NCBI GenBank assembly: GCA_946563605.1
Contig: CAMNVW010000010.1
Coordinates: forward strand, 1-20,221
DNA length: 20,221 nt
Reading direction: 5' to 3'
From: an uncultured Clostridia bacterium
GTDB lineage: Bacteria; Bacillota; Clostridia; Oscillospirales; Ruminococcaceae
Part shown: positions 8,255 to 15,058 of the stretch, piece by piece
Layout: the number at the start of each line of letters is the position of its first letter
Position numbering within the stretch: position 1 is the first letter of the stretch
The notes under the pieces: model-generated
Seen by the model: the letters and a program-made list of their open reading frames with translations, nothing else
Databases searched by the model: none
What the model was told of the DNA's origin: nothing
Translations under genes and position numbers: made by a program

Positions 8255-8461
8255 TTAAAGTTTTTTCTCCTGAAGATATTCCTTTAAGACCTGCAAAATA
8301 TCCGAGGTGCATCAGGTACCCTTTGGATTTTGATTGGCACAGTCACAGTGCGTCGCCGCGCCGGTCATTCGTTTGATGTCCTTGAGCGTGCGCGCGCCGT
8401 TGTCGATTGCTGTGATAATGTCCTGCTTTGTCACCTTATCGCAGTAGCAAATATACTCCAT
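8255..8461 (-). CDS. BFD-like [2Fe-2S] protein frame with in-frame UGA (Sec or nonsense)
   Basis: From an ATG at 8461, with GAGG (8473-8470) 8 bases upstream, the frame reads MEYICYCDKVTKQDIITAID and continues through TGAATHCDCANQNPKGT. UGA is codon 50 (8314-8312). The next codons are in frame and read CTSDILQVLKEYLQEKKL, ending in TAA at 8257-8255. The C-x-C near the N-terminus (Cys5, Cys7) and later cysteines (39, 41, 51) are typical of bacterioferritin-associated ferredoxin (BFD) domains, which bind [2Fe-2S] clusters. Related clostridial proteins, from memory, have NPKG-x-CC here, so the UGA stands at a cysteine position. The options are selenocysteine insertion, a TGC-to-TGA nonsense mutation, or a sequencing error. 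A candidate SECIS-like hairpin lies at 8266-8307. The role is probably electron transfer or iron handling; no partner is visible. Confidence 0.7.
8266..8307 (-). promoter_or_regulatory. Candidate bacterial SECIS-like hairpin
   Basis: Counting from the UGA at 8314-8312, the mRNA reads CCU, an internal loop, then GAUAUUUU. A 12-base loop GCAGGUCUUAAA follows, then GGAAUAUC, UUC and AGG. The inner stem has six Watson-Crick and two G-U pairs, and an outer CCU/AGG adds three more. The apical loop starts 18 bases after the UGA and begins with G, which meets the general spacing and loop rule for bacterial SECIS elements. The stem is AU-rich and could occur by chance. Confidence 0.35.
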
Positions 8462-8478
8462 ACTCAAAACCTCACTTT

Positions 8479-8511
8479 AAAAAAGGGCAGGTAGCGGCTA
8501 CCTGCCCTTTT
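8479..8511 (-). terminator. Intrinsic terminator after prs
   Basis: AAAAGGGCAGGTAG at 8481-8494 pairs perfectly with 8498-8511 around a 3-base loop. On the minus strand it ends in TTTTTT, 22 bases past the prs stop. It lies directly before the ribosome binding site of the small BFD-like frame, so that gene and perhaps pth depend on read-through or an unseen promoter. Confidence 0.85.
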
Positions 8512-8533
8512 ATTTTCGTCAATTCGAAACGGA

Positions 8534-9493
8534 TTAAACAAACAGAGGAGAAACTGGTTTGTCCTGATAGATTCTCTCGATCGCCTCTGCGAATACGGGA
8601 GCCACCGGCAACTGGGTAATCTTTTTGCTGGTGCAGTTTTCCGGCAGCGGAATGGTGTCGAGCAGAACGACCTCTTTGAGTGCGCTCTTTTCGATTCTTT
8701 CCAGAGCCGGACCGGACAAAACGCCGTGAGTTGCGCAAGCGATAACTTCCTTCGCGCCGCCAATTTCTACCAAAGCGTTTGCAGCATTGCACAAGGTACC
8801 TGCTGTGTCGATCATATCGTCAACGATAATGACTTTTCTGTCGCGAACGTCACCGATGATGTTCATTACTTCGCAGACATTTGCTTTTGGTCTTCTCTTG
8901 TCGATAATCGCCAGAGGAATATCGCAGCGTTCAGCAAACTTTCTTGCTCTTGTTACAGAACCGAGGTCTGGAGAAACAACGGTGTAGTTTGCCTGTTCAT
9001 CGCCAATCTTCTCAACGAAGTATGGAAGCAGAATCGGAACACCAAGCAGATGGTCAACAGGAATATCAAAGAAACCCTGGATCTGTGCTGCGTGTAAATC
9101 CATTGTCAGTACACGGTCAGCGCCTGCTGTTGCAATCAGATCTGCAACCAGTTTTGCGGAGATCGGATCTCTTGCTTTTGCTTTTCTGTCCTGTCTTGCA
9201 TAACCGAAGTATGGAATTACTGCGGTTACACGGCCTGCAGATGCACGTTTGAATGCGTCGATCATGATGAGCATTTCCATCAGGTTGTTGTTTACCGGCG
9301 TGCAGGTAGACTGTACAACAAACACGTCGGAACCACGTACGGATTCCTGGATGGATACGGTAATTTCGCCGTCGGAAAATGTGGATACTTCGCTTTTGCC
9401 AAGCGGAAGACCCAAACAAGCTGCAATTTCCGTCGCTACTTTTGGATTGGAATTAGCAGTGAAGATTTTGATATCCTTGCCATGCAAATTCAT
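8534..9493 (-). CDS. prs: Ribose-phosphate pyrophosphokinase
   Basis: Prs makes PRPP from ribose-5-phosphate and ATP for purine, pyrimidine, His, Trp and NAD synthesis. The 319-residue product has the usual family length. It shows SDGEITV near residue 40, the FGYARQDRKAK catalytic region, DLHAAQIQGFFDIPVDHL and the PRPP-binding loop VIIVDDMIDTAGTL. The start is set at 9493 (MNLHGKDIKIF), where family homology begins. GGGGAG lies 11 bases upstream; the open frame extends further up but without homology. The upstream neighbour glmU is 165 bases away; that gap contains a GGCAGA/TCTGCC hairpin at 9522-9539 and a 12-bp palindrome at 9596-9607. Confidence 0.97.
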   Translation of the reverse strand: MNLHGKDIKIFTANSNPKVATEIAACLGLPLGKSEVSTFSDGEITVSIQESVRGSDVFVVQSTCTPVNNNLMEMLIMIDAFKRASAGRVTAVIPYFGYARQDRKAKARDPISAKLVADLIATAGADRVLTMDLHAAQIQGFFDIPVDHLLGVPILLPYFVEKIGDEQANYTVVSPDLGSVTRARKFAERCDIPLAIIDKRRPKANVCEVMNIIGDVRDRKVIIVDDMIDTAGTLCNAANALVEIGGAKEVIACATHGVLSGPALERIEKSALKEVVLLDTIPLPENCTSKKITQLPVAPVFAEAIERIYQDKPVSPLFV

Positions 9494-9595
9494 TTCTCTT
9501 TTGACTCCCCTTACTTTTCTCGGCAGATTTTTCTCTGCCCACCTTTTTTTAATTCCTCTTTTCTGCGCTAAAGATTTAGTGCTCCAAAGAATATC

Positions 9596-9607
9596 CGGCA
9601 TATGCCG
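9596..9607. repeat. 12-bp perfect palindrome between glmU and prs
   Basis: CGGCATATGCCG is perfectly self-complementary and lies about 50 bases past the glmU stop. It could be an operator or a small hairpin; there is no further support. Confidence 0.35.
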
Positions 9608-9658
9608 TTAAACAGCCTGCAGATATTGTTGATATCCGCACGCTGTATGATACATACT

Positions 9659-11068
9659 TTATTTCCCCTGTTTTGCCTTGATCGCAAGTTCCTTTTCGCG
9701 GTAATCTTCCACCCAGTGTTCCTTGTTTACTTGTCTTGCGCGGGCAATCGCAAGGCTTTGCTGCTCAACATCGTTTGTGATGGTCGAGCCTGCCGCAATA
9801 TAAGCGCCCTCTCCAATATTGACCGGAGAAACCAGATTGGTATTGCAACCAATAAACGCATTGTCTGCCACCTTGCTTCTAAACTTGCGGTAACCATTAT
9901 AGTTGACCGTTACAACGCCGCAGCCTACATTGATATGCGAACCGAAATCGGAATCGCCGATATAGGTCAGATGCGCTACGCTGGTTTTTTCGCCGAGGGT
10001 GGAATTTTTGATCTCCACAAAGTTGCCGATCTTGACCGAATCCGCCAGCACGCTGTTTGGACGCAGGTGGCTGTTCGGACCGATCTTGACGCCGTTTCCT
10101 ACCTTGGACTGTTCGATCAAGGAAGAATGGATTGTACATCCATCTCCGATTTCGCTGTTGTCGATGATGGTGTTTGGACCAATCACGCAGTCATCACCGA
10201 TGGTCACATGCCCCTTCAGCTGTGTGCCCGGAGCGATGGTAGTGTCCCGTCCAACGACCACATCCGGCGAGATGACAATTCCATCCATACAATAGAAGTT
10301 TACACCATCATCTAAAAGTCTGTCAACCACAATTTGATTCGCAATTTTATTTAATTTGAGCAATCCGGCTCTGTCGTTTGCTCCAAGCACCAGATTTTCG
10401 TTTTCGCAACGGCAGGCAGCGACTTTTTTCCCTTGTGCAAATGCTATTTTCACCGTATCTGTGAGGTAGTATTCGTTCTGTTTGTTGTTGCAGTCCAGAC
10501 GTCCCAGTGCGTCCAGCAAAAATGCAGACTCAAACCAATATGCGCCGGAGTTTACCTCGTTTATCTTTTTCTGATCGCTGCTGGCATCCTTTTCCTCAAC
10601 GATACCGATGACGCGGTCGTTGTCCTCTCCGTCGCGGATGATTCTTCCGTAGCCCTTTGGATCAGCAATCTGCGCCGTGATAACAGTAATCTGCGCGCCG
10701 CTCTCGCAATGCTGTCTGTACGACTGCTCCAGAATATGGTTATCAATAAACGGTGCGTCCGCGTTGAGCACCACAATGTCGCTGCCCATATTTTCTTTGA
10801 TAAAATCAACCGCCATCATCACCGCATGACCGGTTCCTTTGCGCTGAGGCTGCACCACTGTCACACACTGCTGCGGCAAAACCGCCTCGATATGCTGTGC
10901 GCCCTCTCCAACTACAACGCATATCTTTTCTATGCCAGCTTTGATGCACCAGTCCGTTACCCAGTTGATCATTGGCTTAAACAAAACTTCCGCCATTGCC
11001 TTTGGATATTTTGATTTCATTCTGGTGCCGTTTCCGGCTGCCAGGATGACTGCACAAGTTTCTTTCAT
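9659..11068 (-). CDS. glmU: Bifunctional UDP-GlcNAc pyrophosphorylase / GlcN-1-P acetyltransferase
   Basis: GlmU acetylates glucosamine-1-phosphate and transfers UMP to give UDP-GlcNAc, the precursor of peptidoglycan and wall polymers. The 469-residue length is typical. The N-terminal nucleotidyltransferase starts LAAGNGTRMKSKYPK and includes GYGRIIRD and VEEKDA. The C-terminal part is a left-handed beta-helix of hexapeptide repeats with the acetyltransferase His in AHLTYIGD. The family's CNYDG segment reads VNYNG here, a small variation. GGAG lies 10 bases before the ATG, and a promoter is at 11117-11145. It is the first gene of the minus-strand housekeeping cluster. Confidence 0.95.
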   Translation of the reverse strand: MKETCAVILAAGNGTRMKSKYPKAMAEVLFKPMINWVTDWCIKAGIEKICVVVGEGAQHIEAVLPQQCVTVVQPQRKGTGHAVMMAVDFIKENMGSDIVVLNADAPFIDNHILEQSYRQHCESGAQITVITAQIADPKGYGRIIRDGEDNDRVIGIVEEKDASSDQKKINEVNSGAYWFESAFLLDALGRLDCNNKQNEYYLTDTVKIAFAQGKKVAACRCENENLVLGANDRAGLLKLNKIANQIVVDRLLDDGVNFYCMDGIVISPDVVVGRDTTIAPGTQLKGHVTIGDDCVIGPNTIIDNSEIGDGCTIHSSLIEQSKVGNGVKIGPNSHLRPNSVLADSVKIGNFVEIKNSTLGEKTSVAHLTYIGDSDFGSHINVGCGVVTVNYNGYRKFRSKVADNAFIGCNTNLVSPVNIGEGAYIAAGSTITNDVEQQSLAIARARQVNKEHWVEDYREKELAIKAKQGK

Positions 11069-11116
11069 GAAAAATCACTCCTGTCAGTAGGTTTATTTGC
11101 CGTTCTCCTGCCATAT

Positions 11117-11145
11117 ATTATAAAATCTGATATTTAAAAATTCAA
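11117..11145 (-). promoter_or_regulatory. Sigma-A-type promoter of glmU
   Basis: On the minus strand, TTGAAT at 11145-11140 and TATAAT at 11122-11117 are separated by 17 bases, about 50 bases before the glmU start. The rest of the glmU/ppdK divergent gap (about 11150-11345) is strongly AT-rich, with no gene seen. Confidence 0.75.
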
Positions 11146-11345
11146 GACACATCCCAAATTCCAGAAGCTAGCATAAAATTATACAATCCCCCTTTCATTT
11201 CTTTGTCTATTTTTTAAAATTCCATTCTTTTCAGCCAATATTTTGACCTCTTTTTTGTCCCACGCTCCTATATTCTTATCATTCTAATTGTATTTTATAT
11301 AAAAAAACAGCAGAATTTTTTTATGGATTTTTTCCAAAAAAAGCC

Positions 11346-11374
11346 TAGCATTACTGCATTTTATTTGTTATAAT
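11346..11374 (+). promoter_or_regulatory. Extended -10 promoter of ppdK
   Basis: TGTTATAAT, an extended -10 with TATAAT at 11369-11374, lies about 150 bases before the gene. The -35 region at 11346-11351 (TAGCAT) is poor, as is usual for extended -10 promoters. Transcription should begin near 11381. Confidence 0.6.
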
Positions 11375-11380
11375 AGATTA

Positions 11381-11480
11381 AAAGATAAAGACAGCATACA
11401 GTCTTTCTTTATCTTTGCCTGCTCGTTTGTATGAGACCTGCAGATACAGTCGGACGCTTTTCTTTCGTTAAAAAACGTCC
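11381..11480 (+). promoter_or_regulatory. Structured 5' leader of ppdK
   Basis: The predicted transcript would begin with a perfect 10-bp stem: AAAGATAAAG at 11381-11390 pairs with 11407-11416. A second hairpin pairs GGACG (11452-11456) with 11476-11480, extended by TTTT/AAAA across one mismatch. Neither resembles a known riboswitch that I recognise. A 5'-terminal stem may protect the mRNA, in keeping with the high expression usual for PPDK; this is inference. Confidence 0.45.
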
Positions 11481-11524
11481 TCTTAAACAAACTGTAATTT
11501 TATTGATTGGGAGGTATCCTTACA

Positions 11525-14155
11525 TTGAATAAGAAATTTGTCTATGCCTTTTCCGAAGGCAACGCAAAAATGCGTGAATTGCTTGGCGGCAAAGGCGCTA
11601 ACCTTGCTGAAATGACCGTTCTTGGTATGCCTGTTCCACAGGGCTTCACCATCACAACCGAAGCCTGCACCCAGTACTATGAGGATGGCCAGCAAGTAAG
11701 CCCTGAAATCGAAGCACAGATTTTTGAGTATCTGGGCAAACTCGAAGAAATGACCGGCAAAAAATTTGGCGACCTCAATAACCCACTGCTCGTTTCCGTT
11801 CGTTCCGGTGCAAGAGCATCCATGCCTGGTATGATGGACACCATTCTGAACCTCGGTCTTAACGACGAAGTAGTAAAAGGCTTCGCTGCTCTGACCAACA
11901 ACGAACGTTTCGCTTACGACTCCTACCGTCGTTTCATCCAGATGTACTCCGACGTTGTTATGGAAGTTCCTAAGCATAACTTCGAAGTGATCATCGACGA
12001 GATGAAGGCTGCAAAGGGCGTTAAAATGGACACCGAACTTGACGCTGACGATCTGAAAGAGATGGTTGTCAGATTCAAAGCTTATTACAAAGAGCAGAAA
12101 GGCACAGACTTCCCACAGGAACCAAAAGAACAGTTGATGGGCGCTGTAAAAGCTGTATTCCGTTCCTGGGATAACCCACGTGCGATCTACTACAGAAGAA
12201 TGAACGATATTCCTTCTTCCTGGGGTACCGCAGTAAACGTACAGATGATGGTATTCGGAAACACCGGCAATACCTCTGGTACCGGCGTTGCATTCACCCG
12301 TGACCCAGCTACCGGTGAAAACAGACTGTTCGGTGAGTTCCTTGTAAACGCACAGGGCGAGGACGTTGTTGCTGGTGTAAGAACTCCTCAGCACATTGAT
12401 GAACTCAAAGACATCATGCCGGAAGTTTACAACCAGTTCTGCGACGTTGCACATCGTCTGGAAACCCATTACAGAGATATGCAGGATATGGAGTTCACCA
12501 TCGAAAACGGCAAACTCTTCATGCTCCAGACCAGAAACGGCAAGAGAACCGCTACCGCTGCTATCAAAGTTGCCTGCGATCTGGTTGACGAAGGCATGAT
12601 CACCAAAGAAGAAGCTGTATGTATGGTTGATCCAAAACAGCTCGACGCTCTGCTGCATCCACAGTTCGACGCAAAAGCACTGAAAGCTGCAAAAGAAATC
12701 GGTACCGGTCTGGCTGCTTCTCCAGGCGCTGCTTGCGGTAAAGTTGTATTCACCGCTGAAGAAGCAACCGAAGAAGGCAAGAAGGGCGAAAAGGTTGTTC
12801 TGGTTCGTCTGGAAACCTCTCCTGAAGACATCGAAGGTATGAACCATGCACAGGGTATCCTGACTGTTCGCGGCGGTATGACTTCCCATGCAGCAGTTGT
12901 TGCTCGTGGTATGGGTACCTGCTGTGTATCCGGCTGCGGCGAAATCGTTATGCACGACGAAGACGGTTACTTTGAACTGGGCGGAAGAAAGATCTGCCGC
13001 GGCGATTACATCTCTCTGGATGGTTCCACCGGTAAGATCTACGGCGAAGCTATTCCAACCGTTGCTGCTTCTGTTTCCGGCGACTTTGGCCGTCTGATGG
13101 CTTGGGCCGACGAAGTAAGACAGCTTCAGGTTCGCACCAATGCTGATACTCCTAAAGACGCTGCACAGGCTCTCGCTTTCGGTGCGCAGGGTATCGGTCT
13201 GTGCCGTACCGAGCATATGTTCTTTGAAGGCACCCGTATCAAAGCTGTCCGCGAGATGATCCTCTCCAAGACAGAAGAACAGAGACGTACTGCTCTGGCT
13301 AAACTGCTTCCTATGCAGCAGGGCGACTTTGAGGCTATCTACGAGGCTATGCAGGGCAATCCTGTAACCATCCGTTTTCTGGATCCACCGCTTCATGAGT
13401 TCGTTCCTCACACCGAAGCTGAAATCAAAGAGCTGTCCGAAGAAATGAACATCTCTGTTGAGGAGATCAACAATGTTATCGCTTCCCTGCACGAGTTCAA
13501 CCCAATGATGGGTCATCGTGGCTGCCGTCTGGCTGTTTCCTATCCTGAAATTGCTGAGATGCAGACAGAAGCTGTTATCAATGCAGCAATCAATGTCAAC
13601 AGAAAACACGCTGACTGGAACATCGTTCCTGAAATCATGATCCCACTGGTTGGCGAAGTTAAAGAGCTTGCTTATGTAAAATCTGTTGTATGCGAAGTTG
13701 CTGATAAGATCATCGCTCGCGAAGGCGCAAAACTGCATTACAAAGTTGGTACCATGATCGAGATTCCTCGTGCAGCTGTAACCGCTGACGAAATCGCAAA
13801 AGAAGCAGAGTTCTTCTCCTTCGGTACAAACGACCTGACCCAGATGACCTTCGGCTTCAGCCGTGACGATGCTGGCAAGTTCCTGAACTACTACTATGAC
13901 AAGAAGATCTACGAGTCCGATCCATTTGCAAAACTCGACCAGGCAGGCGTTGGCAAACTGGTTAAGATTGCTTGTGACCTCGGCCGTCAGACCCGTCCTG
14001 ACATCAAGCTGGGCATCTGCGGCGAACACGGCGGCGATCCGGCTTCCGTAGAATTCTGCCACAAAGCAGGACTTACATACGTTTCCTGTTCTCCATTCCG
14101 CGTTCCGATTGCTCGTCTGGCTGCTGCACAGGCTGCAATTAAATTCCCAAGATAG
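11525..14155 (+). CDS. ppdK: Pyruvate, phosphate dikinase
   Basis: PPDK interconverts pyruvate + ATP + Pi and PEP + AMP + PPi; in anaerobic Clostridia it often works in glycolysis or PEP supply. The 876-residue length is typical. The N-terminal ATP-grasp domain contains LLGGKGANLAEM and SVRSGARASMPGMMDT. The swivelling phosphohistidine is in GGMTSHAAVVARGMG. The C-terminal PEP/pyruvate barrel has GLCRTEHMFF, GTNDLTQMTFGFSRDD and the CGEHGGDP loop. The start is TTG at 11525, 10 bases after GGGAGG, giving MNKKFVYAFSEGNAKMREL as in the family. An upstream in-frame TTG at 11507 overlaps that ribosome binding site. Codon use is strongly biased, as for a highly expressed gene. It is monocistronic with its own promoter and terminator. 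Confidence 0.97.
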   Translation: MNKKFVYAFSEGNAKMRELLGGKGANLAEMTVLGMPVPQGFTITTEACTQYYEDGQQVSPEIEAQIFEYLGKLEEMTGKKFGDLNNPLLVSVRSGARASMPGMMDTILNLGLNDEVVKGFAALTNNERFAYDSYRRFIQMYSDVVMEVPKHNFEVIIDEMKAAKGVKMDTELDADDLKEMVVRFKAYYKEQKGTDFPQEPKEQLMGAVKAVFRSWDNPRAIYYRRMNDIPSSWGTAVNVQMMVFGNTGNTSGTGVAFTRDPATGENRLFGEFLVNAQGEDVVAGVRTPQHIDELKDIMPEVYNQFCDVAHRLETHYRDMQDMEFTIENGKLFMLQTRNGKRTATAAIKVACDLVDEGMITKEEAVCMVDPKQLDALLHPQFDAKALKAAKEIGTGLAASPGAACGKVVFTAEEATEEGKKGEKVVLVRLETSPEDIEGMNHAQGILTVRGGMTSHAAVVARGMGTCCVSGCGEIVMHDEDGYFELGGRKICRGDYISLDGSTGKIYGEAIPTVAASVSGDFGRLMAWADEVRQLQVRTNADTPKDAAQALAFGAQGIGLCRTEHMFFEGTRIKAVREMILSKTEEQRRTALAKLLPMQQGDFEAIYEAMQGNPVTIRFLDPPLHEFVPHTEAEIKELSEEMNISVEEINNVIASLHEFNPMMGHRGCRLAVSYPEIAEMQTEAVINAAINVNRKHADWNIVPEIMIPLVGEVKELAYVKSVVCEVADKIIAREGAKLHYKVGTMIEIPRAAVTADEIAKEAEFFSFGTNDLTQMTFGFSRDDAGKFLNYYYDKKIYESDPFAKLDQAGVGKLVKIACDLGRQTRPDIKLGICGEHGGDPASVEFCHKAGLTYVSCSPFRVPIARLAAAQAAIKFPR

Positions 14156-14169
14156 TTTTTATGATTTCA

Positions 14170-14201
14170 AATGCCCACAGTCTTTTGACTGTGGGCATTT
14201 T
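14170..14201 (+). terminator. Intrinsic terminator of ppdK
   Basis: AATGCCCACAGTC at 14170-14182 pairs perfectly with 14187-14199 around a TTTT loop, followed by Ts. It starts 15 bases after the ppdK stop. Confidence 0.9.
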
Positions 14202-14256
14202 CTACTCAATTTTTCGATTCTGTATCTATTTGAATTCCAGAAAATCGACAGTTTCT

Positions 14257-14277
14257 TGTGGAGCTGCGCGCTCCACA
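14257..14277. repeat. 21-bp palindrome, second copy
   Basis: TGTGGAGC (14257-14264) pairs perfectly with GCTCCACA (14270-14277) around TGCGC. Read on the opposite strand, it matches 38-58 at 19 of 21 positions, and the stem is kept there by a G-T pair. This suggests a small interspersed palindromic repeat. Confidence 0.5.
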
Positions 14278-14291
14278 CCCTCGTGCAAATG

Positions 14292-14322
14292 AAAAAAGGC
14301 ACCACAAAAGTGATGCCTTTTT
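14292..14322 (-). terminator. Terminator of tRNA-Ser
   Basis: On the minus strand, GGCATCAC pairs with GTGGTGCC (one G-U) around TTTT and is followed by six Ts, five bases past the tRNA 3' end. It shares AAAAAGGCACCAC with the terminator at 15018-15048. Confidence 0.85.
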
Positions 14323-14326
14323 CTTT

Positions 14327-14417
14327 TGGCGGAGATGGTGGGATTCGAACCCACGTGCCTATCTCTAGACAAAACGATTTCGAGTCGTTCTCGTTATGAC
14401 CACTTCGATACATCTCC
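14327..14417 (-). tRNA. tRNA-Ser (anticodon CGA)
   Basis: The acceptor stem GGAGATG pairs with CATCTCC. The anticodon stem AACGA/TCGTT encloses CTCGAAA, with anticodon CGA at 14382-14380. A long variable arm typical of serine tRNAs is present, and the T-arm contains GGTTCGAATCC. The discriminator G and CCA are encoded (14330-14327). It reads UCG codons. Confidence 0.96.
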
Positions 14418-14512
14418 ATATTCTATTGATAGCCTTACTATTATACCAGATTCCGCATCGCTTTTCAAGGGCTTTTTTGTGCTTTTAAAAAGTTTACAGA
14501 TGGCTGCGCACA

Positions 14513-14746
14513 TTAAGATTTTGCCTGCTTTTTTGGTGGATATGGGGTAGGATTGTCTGTTAAACCGAGCAGGTAATCCACACTTGTCTGATAAAATTTT
14601 GCCAACTGGATGAGCGTGTCGGTTGGAATATCAAGCTTTCCTCTTTCGTAACGAGAGTAAGTAGCTTGGGAAATATTCAAAATTTTTGCAAGTTCTTCCT
14701 GACTTTTATCACGATCTTCTCTTAAATCATGCAAACGCTGATACAA
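14513..14746 (-). CDS. Xre/Cro-CI family repressor
   Basis: This small DNA-binding protein is probably the repressor of its own divergent promoter region. From the TTG at 14746 the product is 77 residues, starting YQRLHDLREDRDKSQEELAK. A Cro/CI-type helix-turn-helix follows: SQEELAKILNISQATYSRYERGKLDIP. The rest (LIQLAKFYQTSVDYLLGLTDNP) is the standard end of such single-domain regulators. The TTG start is favoured because GAGG at 14758-14755 lies 8 bases before it and family homology begins there; a GTG at 14755 is also possible. Two identical-architecture operators lie in the gap to the divergent small gene. No other phage genes are nearby. Confidence 0.85.
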   Translation of the reverse strand: MYQRLHDLREDRDKSQEELAKILNISQATYSRYERGKLDIPTDTLIQLAKFYQTSVDYLLGLTDNPTPYPPKKQAKS

Positions 14747-14773
14747 TAACCTCACCTCAAGATTATTGTATGT

Positions 14774-14790
14774 TATGCGTTATGTGCATA
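14774..14790. promoter_or_regulatory. Operator 1 of the Xre switch
   Basis: TATGC-N7-GCATA, a 17-bp interrupted palindrome with the same arms and spacing as operator 2, 25 bp away centre to centre. It lies just upstream of the -35 of the small gene and on the start side of the repressor gene. Confidence 0.6.
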
Positions 14791-14819
14791 TTGACTTTTA
14801 TGCAAAATACGCATAAAAT
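14791..14819 (+). promoter_or_regulatory. Promoter of the 58-residue protein gene
   Basis: TTGACT (14791-14796) and TAAAAT (14814-14819) are spaced by exactly 17 bases. Operator 1 abuts the -35 and operator 2 fills the spacer, so a bound repressor would block RNA polymerase. Confidence 0.75.
14797..14817. promoter_or_regulatory. Operator 2 of the Xre switch
   Basis: TTTATGC-N7-GCATAAA, an interrupted palindrome with 7-bp arms centred in the -35/-10 spacer of the rightward promoter. Confidence 0.65.
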
Positions 14820-14838
14820 AAAAGTGGGAGGTGGAAAA

Positions 14839-15015
14839 ATGGAAATCGTAGAATCCTATAAACGAGAAGAAAAAAGAGCCGATGAAGAAGCTAGGTATCA
14901 GAAAATGTATTTGCGTATGGTGAGAGCTGCTTTGGATGCAGAAGAAATTTTGAAACAGGCAATGCAGGAATGTGAAGAGATTTTTATATCTGAAAAAATT
15001 CCGGAAATTGAATAG
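14839..15015 (+). CDS. Small charged helical protein, function unknown
   Basis: This is a 58-residue protein starting MEIVESYKREEKRADEEARY and ending EIFISEKIPEIE. It is rich in Glu, Lys and Arg and predicted to be mostly helical or coiled-coil. I recognise no family. It is very likely translated: GGGAGG lies 7 bases before the ATG, a consensus-like promoter precedes it, and a strong terminator starts 3 bases after the stop. It is divergent from the Xre repressor, with both operators in the shared gap, so it is probably repressed by it. It could be a phage-type early protein, an anti-repressor or a toxin-system component; nothing in the sequence decides between these. Confidence 0.75.
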   Translation: MEIVESYKREEKRADEEARYQKMYLRMVRAALDAEEILKQAMQECEEIFISEKIPEIE

Positions 15016-15017
15016 AC

Positions 15018-15048
15018 AAAAAGGCACCACTTTCGTGGTGCCTTTTTT
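15018..15048. terminator. Bidirectional terminator
   Basis: AAAAAGGCACCAC pairs perfectly with GTGGTGCCTTTTT around TTTC, with T-runs on both strands. It ends the small gene on the plus strand and the ABC transporter operon on the minus strand. Confidence 0.9.
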
Positions 15049-15058
15049 ATATCCTGCT

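Noticed and set aside
8255..8461. UGA reassigned as an amino-acid codon in this genome
   Set aside because: TGA ends the permease gene and the second Xre gene at sensible positions, so the standard bacterial code applies.
11483..14062. An 859-residue open frame antisense to ppdK
   Set aside because: The plus strand encodes a full-length, motif-complete PPDK. The antisense frame is open because of strongly biased codon use; its translation shows no domain and is rich in Phe, Cys and His as expected for a shadow.
14109..14399. A 96-residue frame through the ppdK terminator and tRNA-Ser
   Set aside because: It crosses a terminator and a complete tRNA gene, so it is not coding.
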